NCBI GenBank assembly: GCA_905213265.1
Contig: CAJMHR010000001.1
Coordinates: 1 to 64,000, forward strand
From: an uncultured Collinsella sp.
Lineage (GTDB): Bacteria; Actinomycetota; Coriobacteriia; Coriobacteriales; Coriobacteriaceae
Length of the DNA stretch: 64,000 nucleotides
Direction of reading: 5' to 3'
In this document: one piece after another, positions 53,753-63,500 of the stretch
Layout of the letters: each line of letters begins with the position of its first letter
Numbering within the stretch: the first letter of the stretch is position 1
Notes under the pieces: model-generated
What the model was told of the DNA's origin: nothing
What the model saw: only the letters and a program-made list of their open reading frames with translations
The model's database searches: none
Translations under genes and position numbers: made by a program

Positions 53753-53777
53753 GGGCTAGCAGCTATGGACAGCAGGC

Positions 53778-55445
53778 TTAGAACAGGCCGGTGATGTTGC
53801 CGTCGTTGTCGACGTCGATGTTTTCGGCCGCGGGCACCTTGGGCAGGCCCGGCATGGTCAGAACGCTGCCGGTCAGCGCGACCACAAAGTGGGCGCCGGC
53901 AGAAACCTTGAGCTCACGCACGGTGATGCGGAAGTTCTCGGGAGCGCCCAGGACCTTGGCGTTGTCGCTAAAGCTGTACTGCGTCTTGGCGACGCACACC
54001 GGCAGGTTGCCAAAGCCGTTCTCGCGCAGCTCGGCGAGCTGGCGCTTGGCGGCCGGCGTAAAGTCAACGCCGTCGGCGCGGTAGACCTTGGTGGCAACGG
54101 CCTCGAGGGCATCAGCGACATCAGCGCCGTCCTCATAGGCAAACTTGAGCTCGCTCGGCTGCTCAATCAGACGCATGACCTCATCGGCCAGCTCGAGCGC
54201 GCCCTCGCCGCCCTTGGCCCAGACCTCGGAAAGCTTAACGTTGACGCCGAGCTTCTGGCACTCGGACTCGATGAGTGCAAGCTCAGCCTCGGTGTCCGTC
54301 GGGAAGCGGTTGATGGCGACCACGCAGGGCAGACCATAAACGTTCTGGATGTTGTCGACATGACGCAGCAAGTTGGGCATGCCAGCCTTGAGTGCCTCGA
54401 GGTTCTCCTCGTTGAGGTCGGCCTTGGCGACGCCACCGTTGTACTTCAGCGCACGAGCGGTCGCGACGACCACGACGGCGCTGGGGCGAACGCCCGTCAT
54501 GCGGCACTTAATGTCGAGGAACTTCTCGGCACCCAGATCGGCACCGAAGCCGGCCTCGGTAATGGCGACATCGCCAAAGCGCATCGCCATACGCGTGGCC
54601 ATGATAGAGTTGCAGCCGTGGGCAATGTTGGCGAAGGGGCCGCCGTGGACAAACGCGGGCGTGCCCTCGAGTGTTTGCACCAAGTTGGGCTTGAGCGCAT
54701 CCTTAAGCAGCGCAGCCATGGCGCCCTGAGCCTTGAGGTCGCGGGCGCGGACGGGCTCGCCGGCATAGCTGTAGCCGACGACGATCTCGCCCAAGCGCTC
54801 CTTGAGATCGTTGATGCTCGTAGACAGGCACAGGATTGCCATGACCTCGGAGGCGACGGTGATATCGAAGCCGTCCTCGCGCGGCACGCCCTGGGCCTTA
54901 CCGCCAATGCCGTCGATAACGTGGCGCAGCTGACGGTCGTTCATATCGACGACGCGCTTCCAAGTGATGCGCTTAACGTCAATACCGAGCTGATTGCCCT
55001 GCTGAATATGGTTGTCGAGCATGGCGGCCAGCAGGTTATTGGCAGCACCGATAGCGTGGAAGTCGCCGGTAAAGTGCAGGTTGATATCCTCCATGGGGAT
55101 GACCTGAGCCCAGCCGCCGCCGGCAGCACCGCCCTTAACGCCAAAGACGGGGCCGAGCGAAGGCTCGCGCAGGGCCACGGCACTCTTGACGCCGCGACGA
55201 CGCAGGCCATCGGCCAGACCGATGGTCGTGGTGGTCTTGCCCTCGCCCGCAGGCGTTGGGTTGATAGCGGTCACGAGGACGAGCTTGGCCTGGTGATCGG
55301 TCGGCTCGTTGAGCAGTGAATAGTCAACCTTAGCCTTGTCGAAGCCGTACGGAATCAGGTGCTTTACGTCGACGCCGGCGTTCTTAGCCACCTCGGTAAT
55401 GGGCAGCGGCGTGACGGAACGTGCGATTTCGATGTCAGTAGGCAT
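53778..55445 (-). CDS. fhs: Formate-tetrahydrofolate ligase
   Basis: A 555-residue monofunctional enzyme that makes 10-formyl-THF from formate, THF and ATP. PAGEGKTTTTIGLADGL (near 67) is the ATP-binding motif, and EPSLGPVFGVKGGAAGGGWAQVIPMEDINLHFTGD is the family signature. The length equals that of known FTHFS. GAAAGGAC precedes the ATG. With folD and fchA 10 kb away it completes a route from formate to methylene-THF. Presence of fhs alone does not show acetogenesis; no CO dehydrogenase gene is in the window. Confidence 0.97.
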   Translation of the reverse strand: MPTDIEIARSVTPLPITEVAKNAGVDVKHLIPYGFDKAKVDYSLLNEPTDHQAKLVLVTAINPTPAGEGKTTTTIGLADGLRRRGVKSAVALREPSLGPVFGVKGGAAGGGWAQVIPMEDINLHFTGDFHAIGAANNLLAAMLDNHIQQGNQLGIDVKRITWKRVVDMNDRQLRHVIDGIGGKAQGVPREDGFDITVASEVMAILCLSTSINDLKERLGEIVVGYSYAGEPVRARDLKAQGAMAALLKDALKPNLVQTLEGTPAFVHGGPFANIAHGCNSIMATRMAMRFGDVAITEAGFGADLGAEKFLDIKCRMTGVRPSAVVVVATARALKYNGGVAKADLNEENLEALKAGMPNLLRHVDNIQNVYGLPCVVAINRFPTDTEAELALIESECQKLGVNVKLSEVWAKGGEGALELADEVMRLIEQPSELKFAYEDGADVADALEAVATKVYRADGVDFTPAAKRQLAELRENGFGNLPVCVAKTQYSFSDNAKVLGAPENFRITVRELKVSAGAHFVVALTGSVLTMPGLPKVPAAENIDVDNDGNITGLF

Positions 55446-55589
55446 GGGCGGTCCTTTCGTTACCGAATGAGAAAAAGACCAATTCAGCATAGCACGGGCG
55501 CGCAATAGTAAAACGCCCATAACCGATGAACGGCGATATGTTTACCCGATGCCCAGCGATAGCCCAACAGCCCGCCAAAACAAAGCGCC

Positions 55590-56657
55590 CTAAACGGTAG
55601 GTTCAATCCCCAGGTGCTCAAAGGTGCGAAGGGTTGCCTGACGGCCCTGCGGCGTACGAATCATCAACCCGCATTGCAGCAAATAGGGCTCATAGACATC
55701 CTCGAGCGTGCCCGGGTCCTCGCCCACCGCGCTGGCAAGGGTCGTAAGTCCCACGGCACGACCGGAGAACGTCTTGGCGAGCGTCTCCAAAATGCGAATA
55801 TCCATCCAGTCCAGACCGAGCTCGTCGATCTCGAAGAACTCGAGTGCCTGACGGCAGATATCGAGCTCAATGGGACCGTTGCCGCGCACCTGCGCATAGT
55901 CGCGCACGCGCTTGAGCAGGCGGTTGGCAAGACGTGGCGTGCCGCGCGAACGCGAGCCGATCTCGAGTGCACTGGGGTGGTCGATCGTCACGCCCAGGAT
56001 AGTCGCCGAGCGCGTCACAATCTGCGCGAGCTCCTCGACCGTGTAGTAATCCAGGCGATATGAAATGCCAAAGCGGTCGCGCAACGGGCCTGTCAACATG
56101 CCTGAGCGGGTCGTTGCCGCTACCAGCGTAAACTTGGGAATATCCAGGCGAATCGAGCGCGCCGCCGGACCCTTGCCAATCACGATATCGAGGGCAAAGT
56201 CCTCCATCGCGGGGTACAGGACCTCCTCGACCGAACGGTTGAGGCGGTGGATCTCGTCGATAAACAGCACATCACCCGGCTGCAAGTTAGTAAGGATGGC
56301 CGCCAGGTCGCCCGTGCGTGCGATGGCAGGGCCACTCGTGGTCTTGATCTGAGCGCCCAGCTCGTTGGCGATAACGGTGGCCAGCGTGGTCTTGCCCAGG
56401 CCCGGAGGACCCGAGAAAATCACGTGGTCGAGCGTCTCGCCACGGCTCTGCGCCGCTTCGATCAACACGCGCAGGCTCTGCTTGATGTGCTCCTGGCCGC
56501 AGTAGTCGTCCAGGCGCTGGGGGCGCAAAGTGCGGTCGACATCGAGGTCCTCGGCCGTCAGCTCCGAGCCCACCATGCGCTCGCCGTGCGCCATGGATGC
56601 CGCCGGCGAGTTGCCGGGCGTCGCCCACAGGTCCTGAGAGTCATCGGCTTCCCACAT
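55590..56657 (-). CDS. ruvB: Holliday junction helicase motor RuvB
   Basis: A 355-residue AAA+ ATPase that drives branch migration with RuvA. LRPQRLDDYCGQEHIKQSL, Walker A GPPGLGKTT (near 86), Walker B FIDEIHRLNR, sensor AATTRSGMLTGPLRDRFGI with the arginine finger, and C-terminal RGTPRLANRLLKRVRDYA are all present. The start overlaps the ruvA stop (TGATG), so translation is coupled. A short extra N-terminal segment (about 20 residues) precedes the usual core. Confidence 0.97.
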   Translation of the reverse strand: MWEADDSQDLWATPGNSPAASMAHGERMVGSELTAEDLDVDRTLRPQRLDDYCGQEHIKQSLRVLIEAAQSRGETLDHVIFSGPPGLGKTTLATVIANELGAQIKTTSGPAIARTGDLAAILTNLQPGDVLFIDEIHRLNRSVEEVLYPAMEDFALDIVIGKGPAARSIRLDIPKFTLVAATTRSGMLTGPLRDRFGISYRLDYYTVEELAQIVTRSATILGVTIDHPSALEIGSRSRGTPRLANRLLKRVRDYAQVRGNGPIELDICRQALEFFEIDELGLDWMDIRILETLAKTFSGRAVGLTTLASAVGEDPGTLEDVYEPYLLQCGLMIRTPQGRQATLRTFEHLGIEPTV

Positions 56658-57277
56658 CACGCATCCATTCCGAGTCGCTTAAGCGCCGCGCCGAGCAGAT
56701 CCTCGACACGCATATTCTGACCATCATACCCGCTCAGGGCAACATCGGTCTCCTGCGGGCTAAAGCCCATGGAAAGGAGCGCCGCACGGGCATCATCAAT
56801 CGCCGAAGGAGCGGCGGCGGGAACCGGCATCGCAACCTGGCCGGGAATCACGTCGACCGGCACAAAGCCCTTATCCTTGGCAAAGGTGCTCTTGAGTTCC
56901 AGGATCAGGCGCTGAGCTGTCTTTTTGCCCACACCGGGTACCTTGGCCATGCCCTTGTCGTCCTCGGCCATCACCAGCGAATACAGCTGCCCCACGGTAT
57001 AGGTGGAAAGCACGGCGAGCGCCAAGCGCGGGCCAACGCCCGAGACGGACACGAGCCGGTCGAACATCGTGCGCTCATCCTTTGAGGAAAAACCGAAAAG
57101 TGTCATGGCGTCCTCGCGCACCTGCATACGCGTGTAGAGGCGGACCTCGCCGCCGGGCGTCGGCAACGTGGCCGCAGTGCTGCCCGAGATGCCGAGCTCA
57201 AAGCCAACGCCCGACACATCGACGACAGCAGAACTCATCGTGGACTCGACAAGCGTTCCGTGGAGCTGGGAAATCAT
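56657..57277 (-). CDS. ruvA: Holliday junction DNA-binding protein RuvA
   Basis: A 206-residue RuvA. The N-terminal OB-fold (MISQLHGTLVESTMSSAVVDVSGVGFEL) is followed by two helix-hairpin-helix motifs (VSGVGPRLALAVLS and VPGVGKKTAQRLILEL) and a C-terminal domain III that contacts RuvB (DDARAALLSMGFSPQETDVAL). The ATG overlaps the ruvC stop codon, and its stop overlaps the ruvB start. Confidence 0.97.
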   Translation of the reverse strand: MISQLHGTLVESTMSSAVVDVSGVGFELGISGSTAATLPTPGGEVRLYTRMQVREDAMTLFGFSSKDERTMFDRLVSVSGVGPRLALAVLSTYTVGQLYSLVMAEDDKGMAKVPGVGKKTAQRLILELKSTFAKDKGFVPVDVIPGQVAMPVPAAAPSAIDDARAALLSMGFSPQETDVALSGYDGQNMRVEDLLGAALKRLGMDA

Positions 57278-57798
57278 CAGTATCCGGTTCCTCTCTGTTG
57301 ATAGAACTCGCCACCGGTGAGGGCGCGGGTGCGGCTGAGGTTTACATGGCATATGGCGCAAGCCAGGGCATCGGCGGCATGGTCGGGATGCGGGTCGTGG
57401 TCGAGCTGCGTGAGCGTGCGTACCATGTAGGCGACCTGCCGCTTGTCCGCGGCGCCGGTGCCCACCACAGCCTGTTTGATCTGCATGGGCGTGTACTCGC
57501 CAATCTCGAGCGCGCACTCCGAAAGCGCCACGAGCGCAGCACCGCGGGCATGCGCCGTGGGGATGGCCGAACGAACGTTGGCGCCAAAGTAGATGCTCTC
57601 GACAGCAGCCGTGTCGGGTCGATAACGCTCGACGACATCCTTAAGGTCATGGGCGATATGCGACAGGCGCACCGCGAGCGGACTTCCGGCACTGGTCTCG
57701 ATGCAGCCGTAGGCACGGCAGCGAACCTCGCCACGCCGCTCCTCGATAATCCCCCAACCCGTATGAGCCAAACCGGGGTCGATGCCCAAGATAACCAA
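57277..57798 (-). CDS. ruvC: Holliday junction resolvase RuvC
   Basis: A 173-residue endonuclease that cuts Holliday junctions. The four acidic active-site residues are visible in VILGIDPG (Asp), VESIYFG (Glu) and DPHPDHAADALACA (two Asp). The TTG at 57798, with GGGGAGG upstream, gives the usual short N-terminus; an upstream TTG at 57819 would add seven residues and has no site. First gene of the ruvC-ruvA-ruvB operon. Confidence 0.95.
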   Translation of the reverse strand: MVILGIDPGLAHTGWGIIEERRGEVRCRAYGCIETSAGSPLAVRLSHIAHDLKDVVERYRPDTAAVESIYFGANVRSAIPTAHARGAALVALSECALEIGEYTPMQIKQAVVGTGAADKRQVAYMVRTLTQLDHDPHPDHAADALACAICHVNLSRTRALTGGEFYQQRGTGY

Positions 57799-57915
57799 GC
57801 CAACCTCCCCTCGCCACAAGCACAGCGCAAGACAAGGCCCCGCGCATCATTCACGAACGTCTGTTCTAGAATAACACAACGGGGCCAAGATGCTTAAAGC
57901 AAGATTGCTTCTGCC

Positions 57916-59901
57916 CTAGTTCTGGCTAAAGAATGGGAACTGCCTCGGATCTACTGGCGGATGCGGCATCGGCGTGCCCTGGGGCCCACCCTGCGAGCCG
58001 CCCTGACCGCCCATCATCTTATCGATGGCGTCCTGAACCTCACCCTCGAACTTTTTCATTCCCTCGTGCAAACGACGCTGACCGTCCTCGGAGCGCAGCT
58101 CCTCCATCTGCTCGGGCGAAATACCCAGTAGCTCGCCCAGCACGCCCATCATCTCGTTTCGCACGCGCTCGCTCGTATCCTCGTCAGCAAAACGGCGCAC
58201 CTCGGCGCGTGCCAGCGAATCGACCGACATACGCTCCTTGCCATTAAGCCCCAGGTCGGACCACGCGAGCATGTACGGCCAAGAGCGCTCGGCAAACGAG
58301 CGGGACGAGACGATCGGTGCCGTCGGCAACATGCGGCGGGCAGCCTCACCCTGTCGAACGAGCATCAGCAGCAGCGAGCAGGCCTCAGGCTTGCCAGCGG
58401 CCATCGGGATATCGTCGAAAGATCGATTGCGGTCCACGTGCGCCTCGAGCGCGCCATCGACCTCACCCGGCTCAAGCCCGCCGAGCAGCTGTGCCGCGCG
58501 ATCGAGCATATCGACCGGACCGTCGAGCGTCGAGAGCGCCTGCGCCAGCACTCGCTCCATGCAGTCTTCCACCGCGTTGAGCGTCACGAGCTCTTGGGGC
58601 ACCACGGAAGACGTGCGGTTGCGCACACGCGCCACAAACTCAAGCGTCGACAGGTACACATCGCCAAAGGGCGCGTAGTCGCCCTGATAGCCGCCGCAAA
58701 GCGCCGGCGCCGTCAGCGCGTACTCGGTTTTGGACAGCGGGCTCAGCGCCATCGCACCCAGCTCGAGCGCCGTGTCCTCCAGCATGAGGCCCAGTGTGCG
58801 CGAGCGCAGACGCTCGGCATCGCCCGCCGACACGTCGCGATCGAGCACACGCGCCGCATCCGGTGCATCGCGCTCGACAGTGCGAATGTGCAGACGCTCG
58901 GCGATGGCGCGGACGGCGGCACAGCGGGCAGCCTCGGCCTCTTCCTGCGCCGGCGTAAAGATACGGTTGCGCCCCAGCACCAGGCCAATCACATTGCGCG
59001 GGCCCAGAGCGTCGACGGCCAGCGCCGCCAGCAAAGACGACGGCAAGTCGCCCTCGAGTGCCACCACAGCACGCGACGCACCGTGGGCTCGGGCGTTGTC
59101 GCGCACGGCGAGCACCAGCGCCTGCCACAGCCACTCCTCGGAACGAAACTCGGGCAGTTCGTGATCTTCCAGGGCATCGAGCATCACGCCGCGCTGAATC
59201 TCCTGAACCAGGAGGCTCTCCTCAAAACACGGCGCCTGGGCCACCACGCGACCGCAGTCGTCGAGTACAAACGAACCGCCGGTATACACCGACTCGTCAT
59301 AGGCACCGACCGGCGCCATGCAGGCGAACCACACGCTGCGCTTGGATGCGATCTTGCGGTAGGCGCCGCTGCGAACGGCGGCAATGGCGGCAGTCTCGCG
59401 GTCGGTCATGTCAAACGCGTTGAATTGGAAATACGCAATGAGGTCAACACCGGTCGGCAGCATCTCGAGTTCGCGGTCCAAGTCAAAAATCACGGCGATG
59501 CGCACGCCGTCCACGTCGAACACCGGCGGCGCCCAACGCGTGTCGTTGTTCTCGCCACGCTGCAGGGCAATGCTCGAACGCGCCGGCACCACATGACCGT
59601 CCTTGAGCATCATGTAGTCGAGCAGCGGCTGGCCCTCAAACGAAACCGCCGCGGGCACAATGCAGATCATGTCAAGCTCCTGGATACGCTCGGCGACACC
59701 AGTCAAGCCGGCAAGCATGTCGTGCTCAAAGTCGGCAGCGCCCACCAGGCCACCGGGCATGGCGCCCATAAAGAGCGGAGCCGGAACGCACAGCACGCGC
59801 GCCCCGCGCTCGCGGGCCAGACGAGCCTGGTCCTCGATGCGGCCGCAAATGCCCTCAATATCACCCAGGCGCATATCGATCTGTGCAAGCGCGAGCTTCA
59901 T
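57916..59901 (-). CDS. NAD synthetase-like protein lacking catalytic residues
   Basis: A 661-residue protein with the layout of glutamine-dependent NadE: nitrilase-like domain (1-260), then an ATP-pyrophosphatase-like domain (270-450). Key residues are changed. The nitrilase Glu position reads CVPAPLFMG instead of FPE, the lysine region reads ARSSIALQRGENND, and the Cys of xCED is Phe (AVIFDLDREL). The SGGxDS loop reads LEGDLPSSLLAALAVDALG. Later parts still match (LSKTEYAL, GDYAPFGDVYLSTLEFVARVRN). About 200 extra C-terminal residues end in a Gly/Gln/Pro-rich tail. It is probably not an active NadE; a binding or regulatory role is possible. Confidence 0.78.
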   Translation of the reverse strand: MKLALAQIDMRLGDIEGICGRIEDQARLARERGARVLCVPAPLFMGAMPGGLVGAADFEHDMLAGLTGVAERIQELDMICIVPAAVSFEGQPLLDYMMLKDGHVVPARSSIALQRGENNDTRWAPPVFDVDGVRIAVIFDLDRELEMLPTGVDLIAYFQFNAFDMTDRETAAIAAVRSGAYRKIASKRSVWFACMAPVGAYDESVYTGGSFVLDDCGRVVAQAPCFEESLLVQEIQRGVMLDALEDHELPEFRSEEWLWQALVLAVRDNARAHGASRAVVALEGDLPSSLLAALAVDALGPRNVIGLVLGRNRIFTPAQEEAEAARCAAVRAIAERLHIRTVERDAPDAARVLDRDVSAGDAERLRSRTLGLMLEDTALELGAMALSPLSKTEYALTAPALCGGYQGDYAPFGDVYLSTLEFVARVRNRTSSVVPQELVTLNAVEDCMERVLAQALSTLDGPVDMLDRAAQLLGGLEPGEVDGALEAHVDRNRSFDDIPMAAGKPEACSLLLMLVRQGEAARRMLPTAPIVSSRSFAERSWPYMLAWSDLGLNGKERMSVDSLARAEVRRFADEDTSERVRNEMMGVLGELLGISPEQMEELRSEDGQRRLHEGMKKFEGEVQDAIDKMMGGQGGSQGGPQGTPMPHPPVDPRQFPFFSQN

Positions 59902-59940
59902 GGCTCAGCCCTTTCCGTCGTAAACCATCGAAATCGTAGT

Positions 59941-59972
59941 AAAAGCGCCGGCCGCATAATGCAGTCGGCGCT
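59941..59972 (-). terminator. Rho-independent terminator of the superoxide reductase gene
   Basis: On the minus strand AAGCGCCGACTGC and GCGGCCGGCGCTT pair, with a mismatch, around ATTAT and are followed by TT. It lies 47 bp past the superoxide reductase stop. Confidence 0.75.
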
Positions 59973-60018
59973 TGCATGTGCATATGCTAGCTATGATACC
60001 CCGAGCGGGGGCGCGCTC

Positions 60019-60381
60019 CTAGAATGTCGCGGACCACAGCCCGTGCAGGTTGCAGTAGGCATAGACGGTACCGGTCTTGGAGCCGCCCGCGAAAAACGTC
60101 GCGGGTTTCATGCCGGGCTCAAGGTAATGGACCTCTAAGCGGCCCTCGGCCTCAAGGGCGATCCACTCAATGTAGTGCTCGGGCAGGCTGGGGTGCTCGA
60201 CCGAGCCAACGCGGGCGCGAATCACGTGACCGTCGCGCTCGGTCTCGACAATAGGCACGTGCTTCTCGTGCGCCGCGTCCTCAGTGTTTGCGGTCAGTTC
60301 CGTGCAACCGGCAGGGGTCGCAACGTCGTCGCCAAGGGCGGCGATGAGCTTACCGTCGGGGTCCTTAAAGAATTTCGCCAT
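60019..60381 (-). CDS. Superoxide reductase (desulfoferrodoxin/neelaredoxin type)
   Basis: A 120-residue non-haem iron enzyme that reduces superoxide to peroxide in anaerobes. The iron ligands are recognisable in HEKHVPIVE, SVEHPSLPEHYIEWI and YCNLHGLW (Cys and His). The first 36 residues hold only a lone Cys (PAGCTELTANTED), not the four Cys of a desulforedoxin domain, so the protein has one iron centre. CAAAGGAG precedes the ATG. Electron donors such as rubredoxin are not in the window. Confidence 0.93.
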   Translation of the reverse strand: MAKFFKDPDGKLIAALGDDVATPAGCTELTANTEDAAHEKHVPIVETERDGHVIRARVGSVEHPSLPEHYIEWIALEAEGRLEVHYLEPGMKPATFFAGGSKTGTVYAYCNLHGLWSATF

Positions 60382-60546
60382 GATGTTCTCCTTTGCTGAT
60401 GTGCCAATGTTCTTGATGGTTCTTATGCCCAAAGGCAGACAAACCATCCACGGCATTGCAAATGAACACATAACGGATCAGGCAAGCGGTCGGGCCAAAA
60501 TGCGTCGACCGTCCTGCCCGCTCCAGCAGTCCCACCCCGCGCGCGG

Positions 60547-63500
60547 CTAGCGACCGTCGCCGCCGAGCAGCGCCAAAACATCCTCGCGCGTGAACAGTGC
60601 CGACGAGATGCCGTCGCCGCCGAGCACGCTGTTGACCAAGTCGCGCTTGGACTCCTGCATCTGCATAATGCGTTCCTCGATCGTGTCCTTGGCGATGAGC
60701 TTGTACACGGTCACGGCATGTTGCTGGCCAATACGGTGTGCACGGTCAGTCGCTTGGTCCTGCGCCGCCACGTTCCACCACGGGTCGTAGTGAATGACCA
60801 CGTCGGCAGCCGTCAGGTTAAGGCCCACGCCGCCCGCCTTGAGCGAAATCAAAAAGACCGGAACCTCGCCCGCTTGGAACTGCGCGACCATCTTGGCACG
60901 GCTCTCCTTAGACGAAGCGCCCGTGAGCTTAAGGAAGGCGATGTCCTCCTTGGCCAAGCGCTTACCGATGATATCGAGCATACCCGTAAACTGGCTGAAC
61001 AACAGGATGCGATGCCCGCCGTCGAGTGCGCCGTACACGAGCTCCATGCACGTATCGAGTTTGGCGCTCCCCGCCTTGTAATCCTCGTAGTGTAGACGCG
61101 GGTCGCAGCAGATCTGGCGCAGCTTGGTGAGCTCGGCGAGCACCTTGAGCTTGTCTTTCTTAAACTCGGACGCCTCGCGGTGCTGCACCTGCTGGGCGAT
61201 GCGGTCCTGGTTGGCCAGGTAGAGCTTGCGCTGCTCGCCGGTGAGCTGCGCCATGACCGTATCCTCGATCTTCTCGGGCAGGTCGGCCACCACGTCCTCC
61301 TTTACGCGGCGCAGCACAAACGGCGACACGAGCGCTTGCAGGCGGGCGGCACTGTCGCCCTCGGCATGCTCGACCGGGCTTTCGAAGCGCTTTGCAAACG
61401 ATTCACGCGTACCCAGCAGGCCCGGCATCAAAAAGTCGAAGATGCTCCAGAGCTCGGATAGGCGGTTTTCGATGGGCGTGCCCGTCAGGGCAAAACGCAC
61501 GCCGGCCGGCAGGCGCTTGGTGGCACGCGCCACCTGCGTGAGCGGGTTTTTAATGTACTGGGCCTCATCGAGCACCACACGGGCAAAGTCCTGCTCGACG
61601 TACTCGTCGATATCGCGGCGCATAAGGTCATACGACGTCACGACCACGTTATGCTCGGCCACGCCGGCGATCTGCACGCGGCGTTGAGCCTTGGCGCCCA
61701 CGATGGCGCACACATCGAGCGACGGGGCAAAGCGCTCCAGCTCGGCGGTCCAGTTGTACACAAGCGACGCGGGGCACACCACAAGTGTGGGCTTAATGTC
61801 CCCCGCTTCCACACGCGCCAGGATATGTGCGGTCATCTGCAGCGTTTTGCCCAGGCCCATGTCGTCGGCCAAGATGCCGCCAAGGCCCAGGTGTTCGAGC
61901 GAGCCGAGCCACTGGTATCCGTCGACCTGATAGCCGCGCAGTGTGGCCTTGAGCGAGACCGGCACCGTAAAGTCCATCTTGCCGAGCGTGTCCAGACGCT
62001 CGACGGTACGGCGGAACGCAGCGTCGCGATCGGCCTCAAGCGCCGGCGTGCGCGCAAGCATGCTATCGACGAACAGGGTACTCGACGCGGGGAGCGACAC
62101 GCCGTCGAGCAGGTCGACAGCATCGACACCCAGGTCCTCGGCAAGGCCAAACGCGGCGCGGGCGCCCTCGTCCAGGCGAATGATGTCGCCGGACGTAAGG
62201 CGCGCAAACGTCTGGTGGCGCTTGTACGAGTCCAGATAGATGGCAAGGTCGGCCGCCGAAAGACCGCTCGCGCCCAATTCAACATCGAGCAGGTTGCTCT
62301 TGACGGTCGCACGCACCGAAAGCTTGGGCGCGGGACGGACCGAAATCTGGCGCAGACGGTCGCTGAGCATAACCTCACCCAACTCGGACAGGGCAGACAG
62401 GCCCTCGGTCAGCAGGCAGAACAAGCTCTCGTCATCGCGTTCCTCAAACGCCAGACCGCCCTCGTAAAAGTCGAAATACAGGGCCGCCGTATCCATAACG
62501 CGAAACTCTGCCACCTCGTCGCGGGGCGGCACGCCCGGGCGCTGCTCTTCGAAGGGGCTGCCCGGAGCGCCCAGACTAAAGAGGTCTGCCGACCAGTCGC
62601 CGTAGGTAACCGTAATTTTGCAGGTCACGAGCCCATCGTCGACGCCGATTGCCATAGCAAAGCTCGGCTCGGGCGCCACGGTATCGAGCGCAGCGGGCGC
62701 GGTAAGGTCGGTATAGTCGCGCAAAATGGGCAGAGCCATACGACAGAACTCCCCCACCTGGTCGGCAGCGATATGGACTGGCGTGCGACAGGGCAGCAAG
62801 CGCGATAGGAACGGCGCCGCATGCTGGGCAAACGCCACATCGGTGCGGCGCGCACGGCGGGTGTCGACCAGATAAGCTACGTCGCCCGAAGCAAAGCAGT
62901 ATGCATCGGCCGGCAGGCGCAGATCGTAGCTACCACCAGCCGCCGGCGCGATTTTGGCGGCAAGGAGCGGTGGGCGCTTAGCGGACGCCTCGTCCTCCCC
63001 TTGCGGAGACAGCTCAACCGCCACGTCATAGGTGCGATGCGTCGTCGTCCCCCGCGACCAGGCGGGCTCAAAAGAGATGGTCTGGCCGCGCAGCAGGTCC
63101 AGCACATATACGATGCTATGCTCGGACAGCGGCAACTGACGCTCGGCGACAAAACCGCTGCGGGCAAAGTCGTACGACGCCGAACGCGAGCTTGTGATGT
63201 CATCGAGATAGGCAACTGTCGTCAAGACAAGGCTGAGCAGCTTTGTCGACACATCTTCGAAGGCTTCGGGCGTATGGACAAACGTGAGCTTCTTGCCGTA
63301 CGAGAAGGTGCCGCCGCGCACGTAGGCATCGGCCATGCCGTCGATATCCTTGACCACGTAGGACACCGAACCGCAGCGAATGCGGAACTCGAGCGCCCAG
63401 CTAAAGCGGTCGGCGAACAGCGGATTGTAGTACGGCACCAACGAGGGCTCCAACGCCGCTTTGGGGGCGTCGGGACCAACGGCACCGGCAAGCTTGCGGC

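Noticed and set aside
53778..55445. Evidence for acetogenesis (Wood-Ljungdahl pathway)
   Set aside because: fhs, folD and fchA are common in non-acetogens for formate and one-carbon balance, and no CODH/ACS gene is present.
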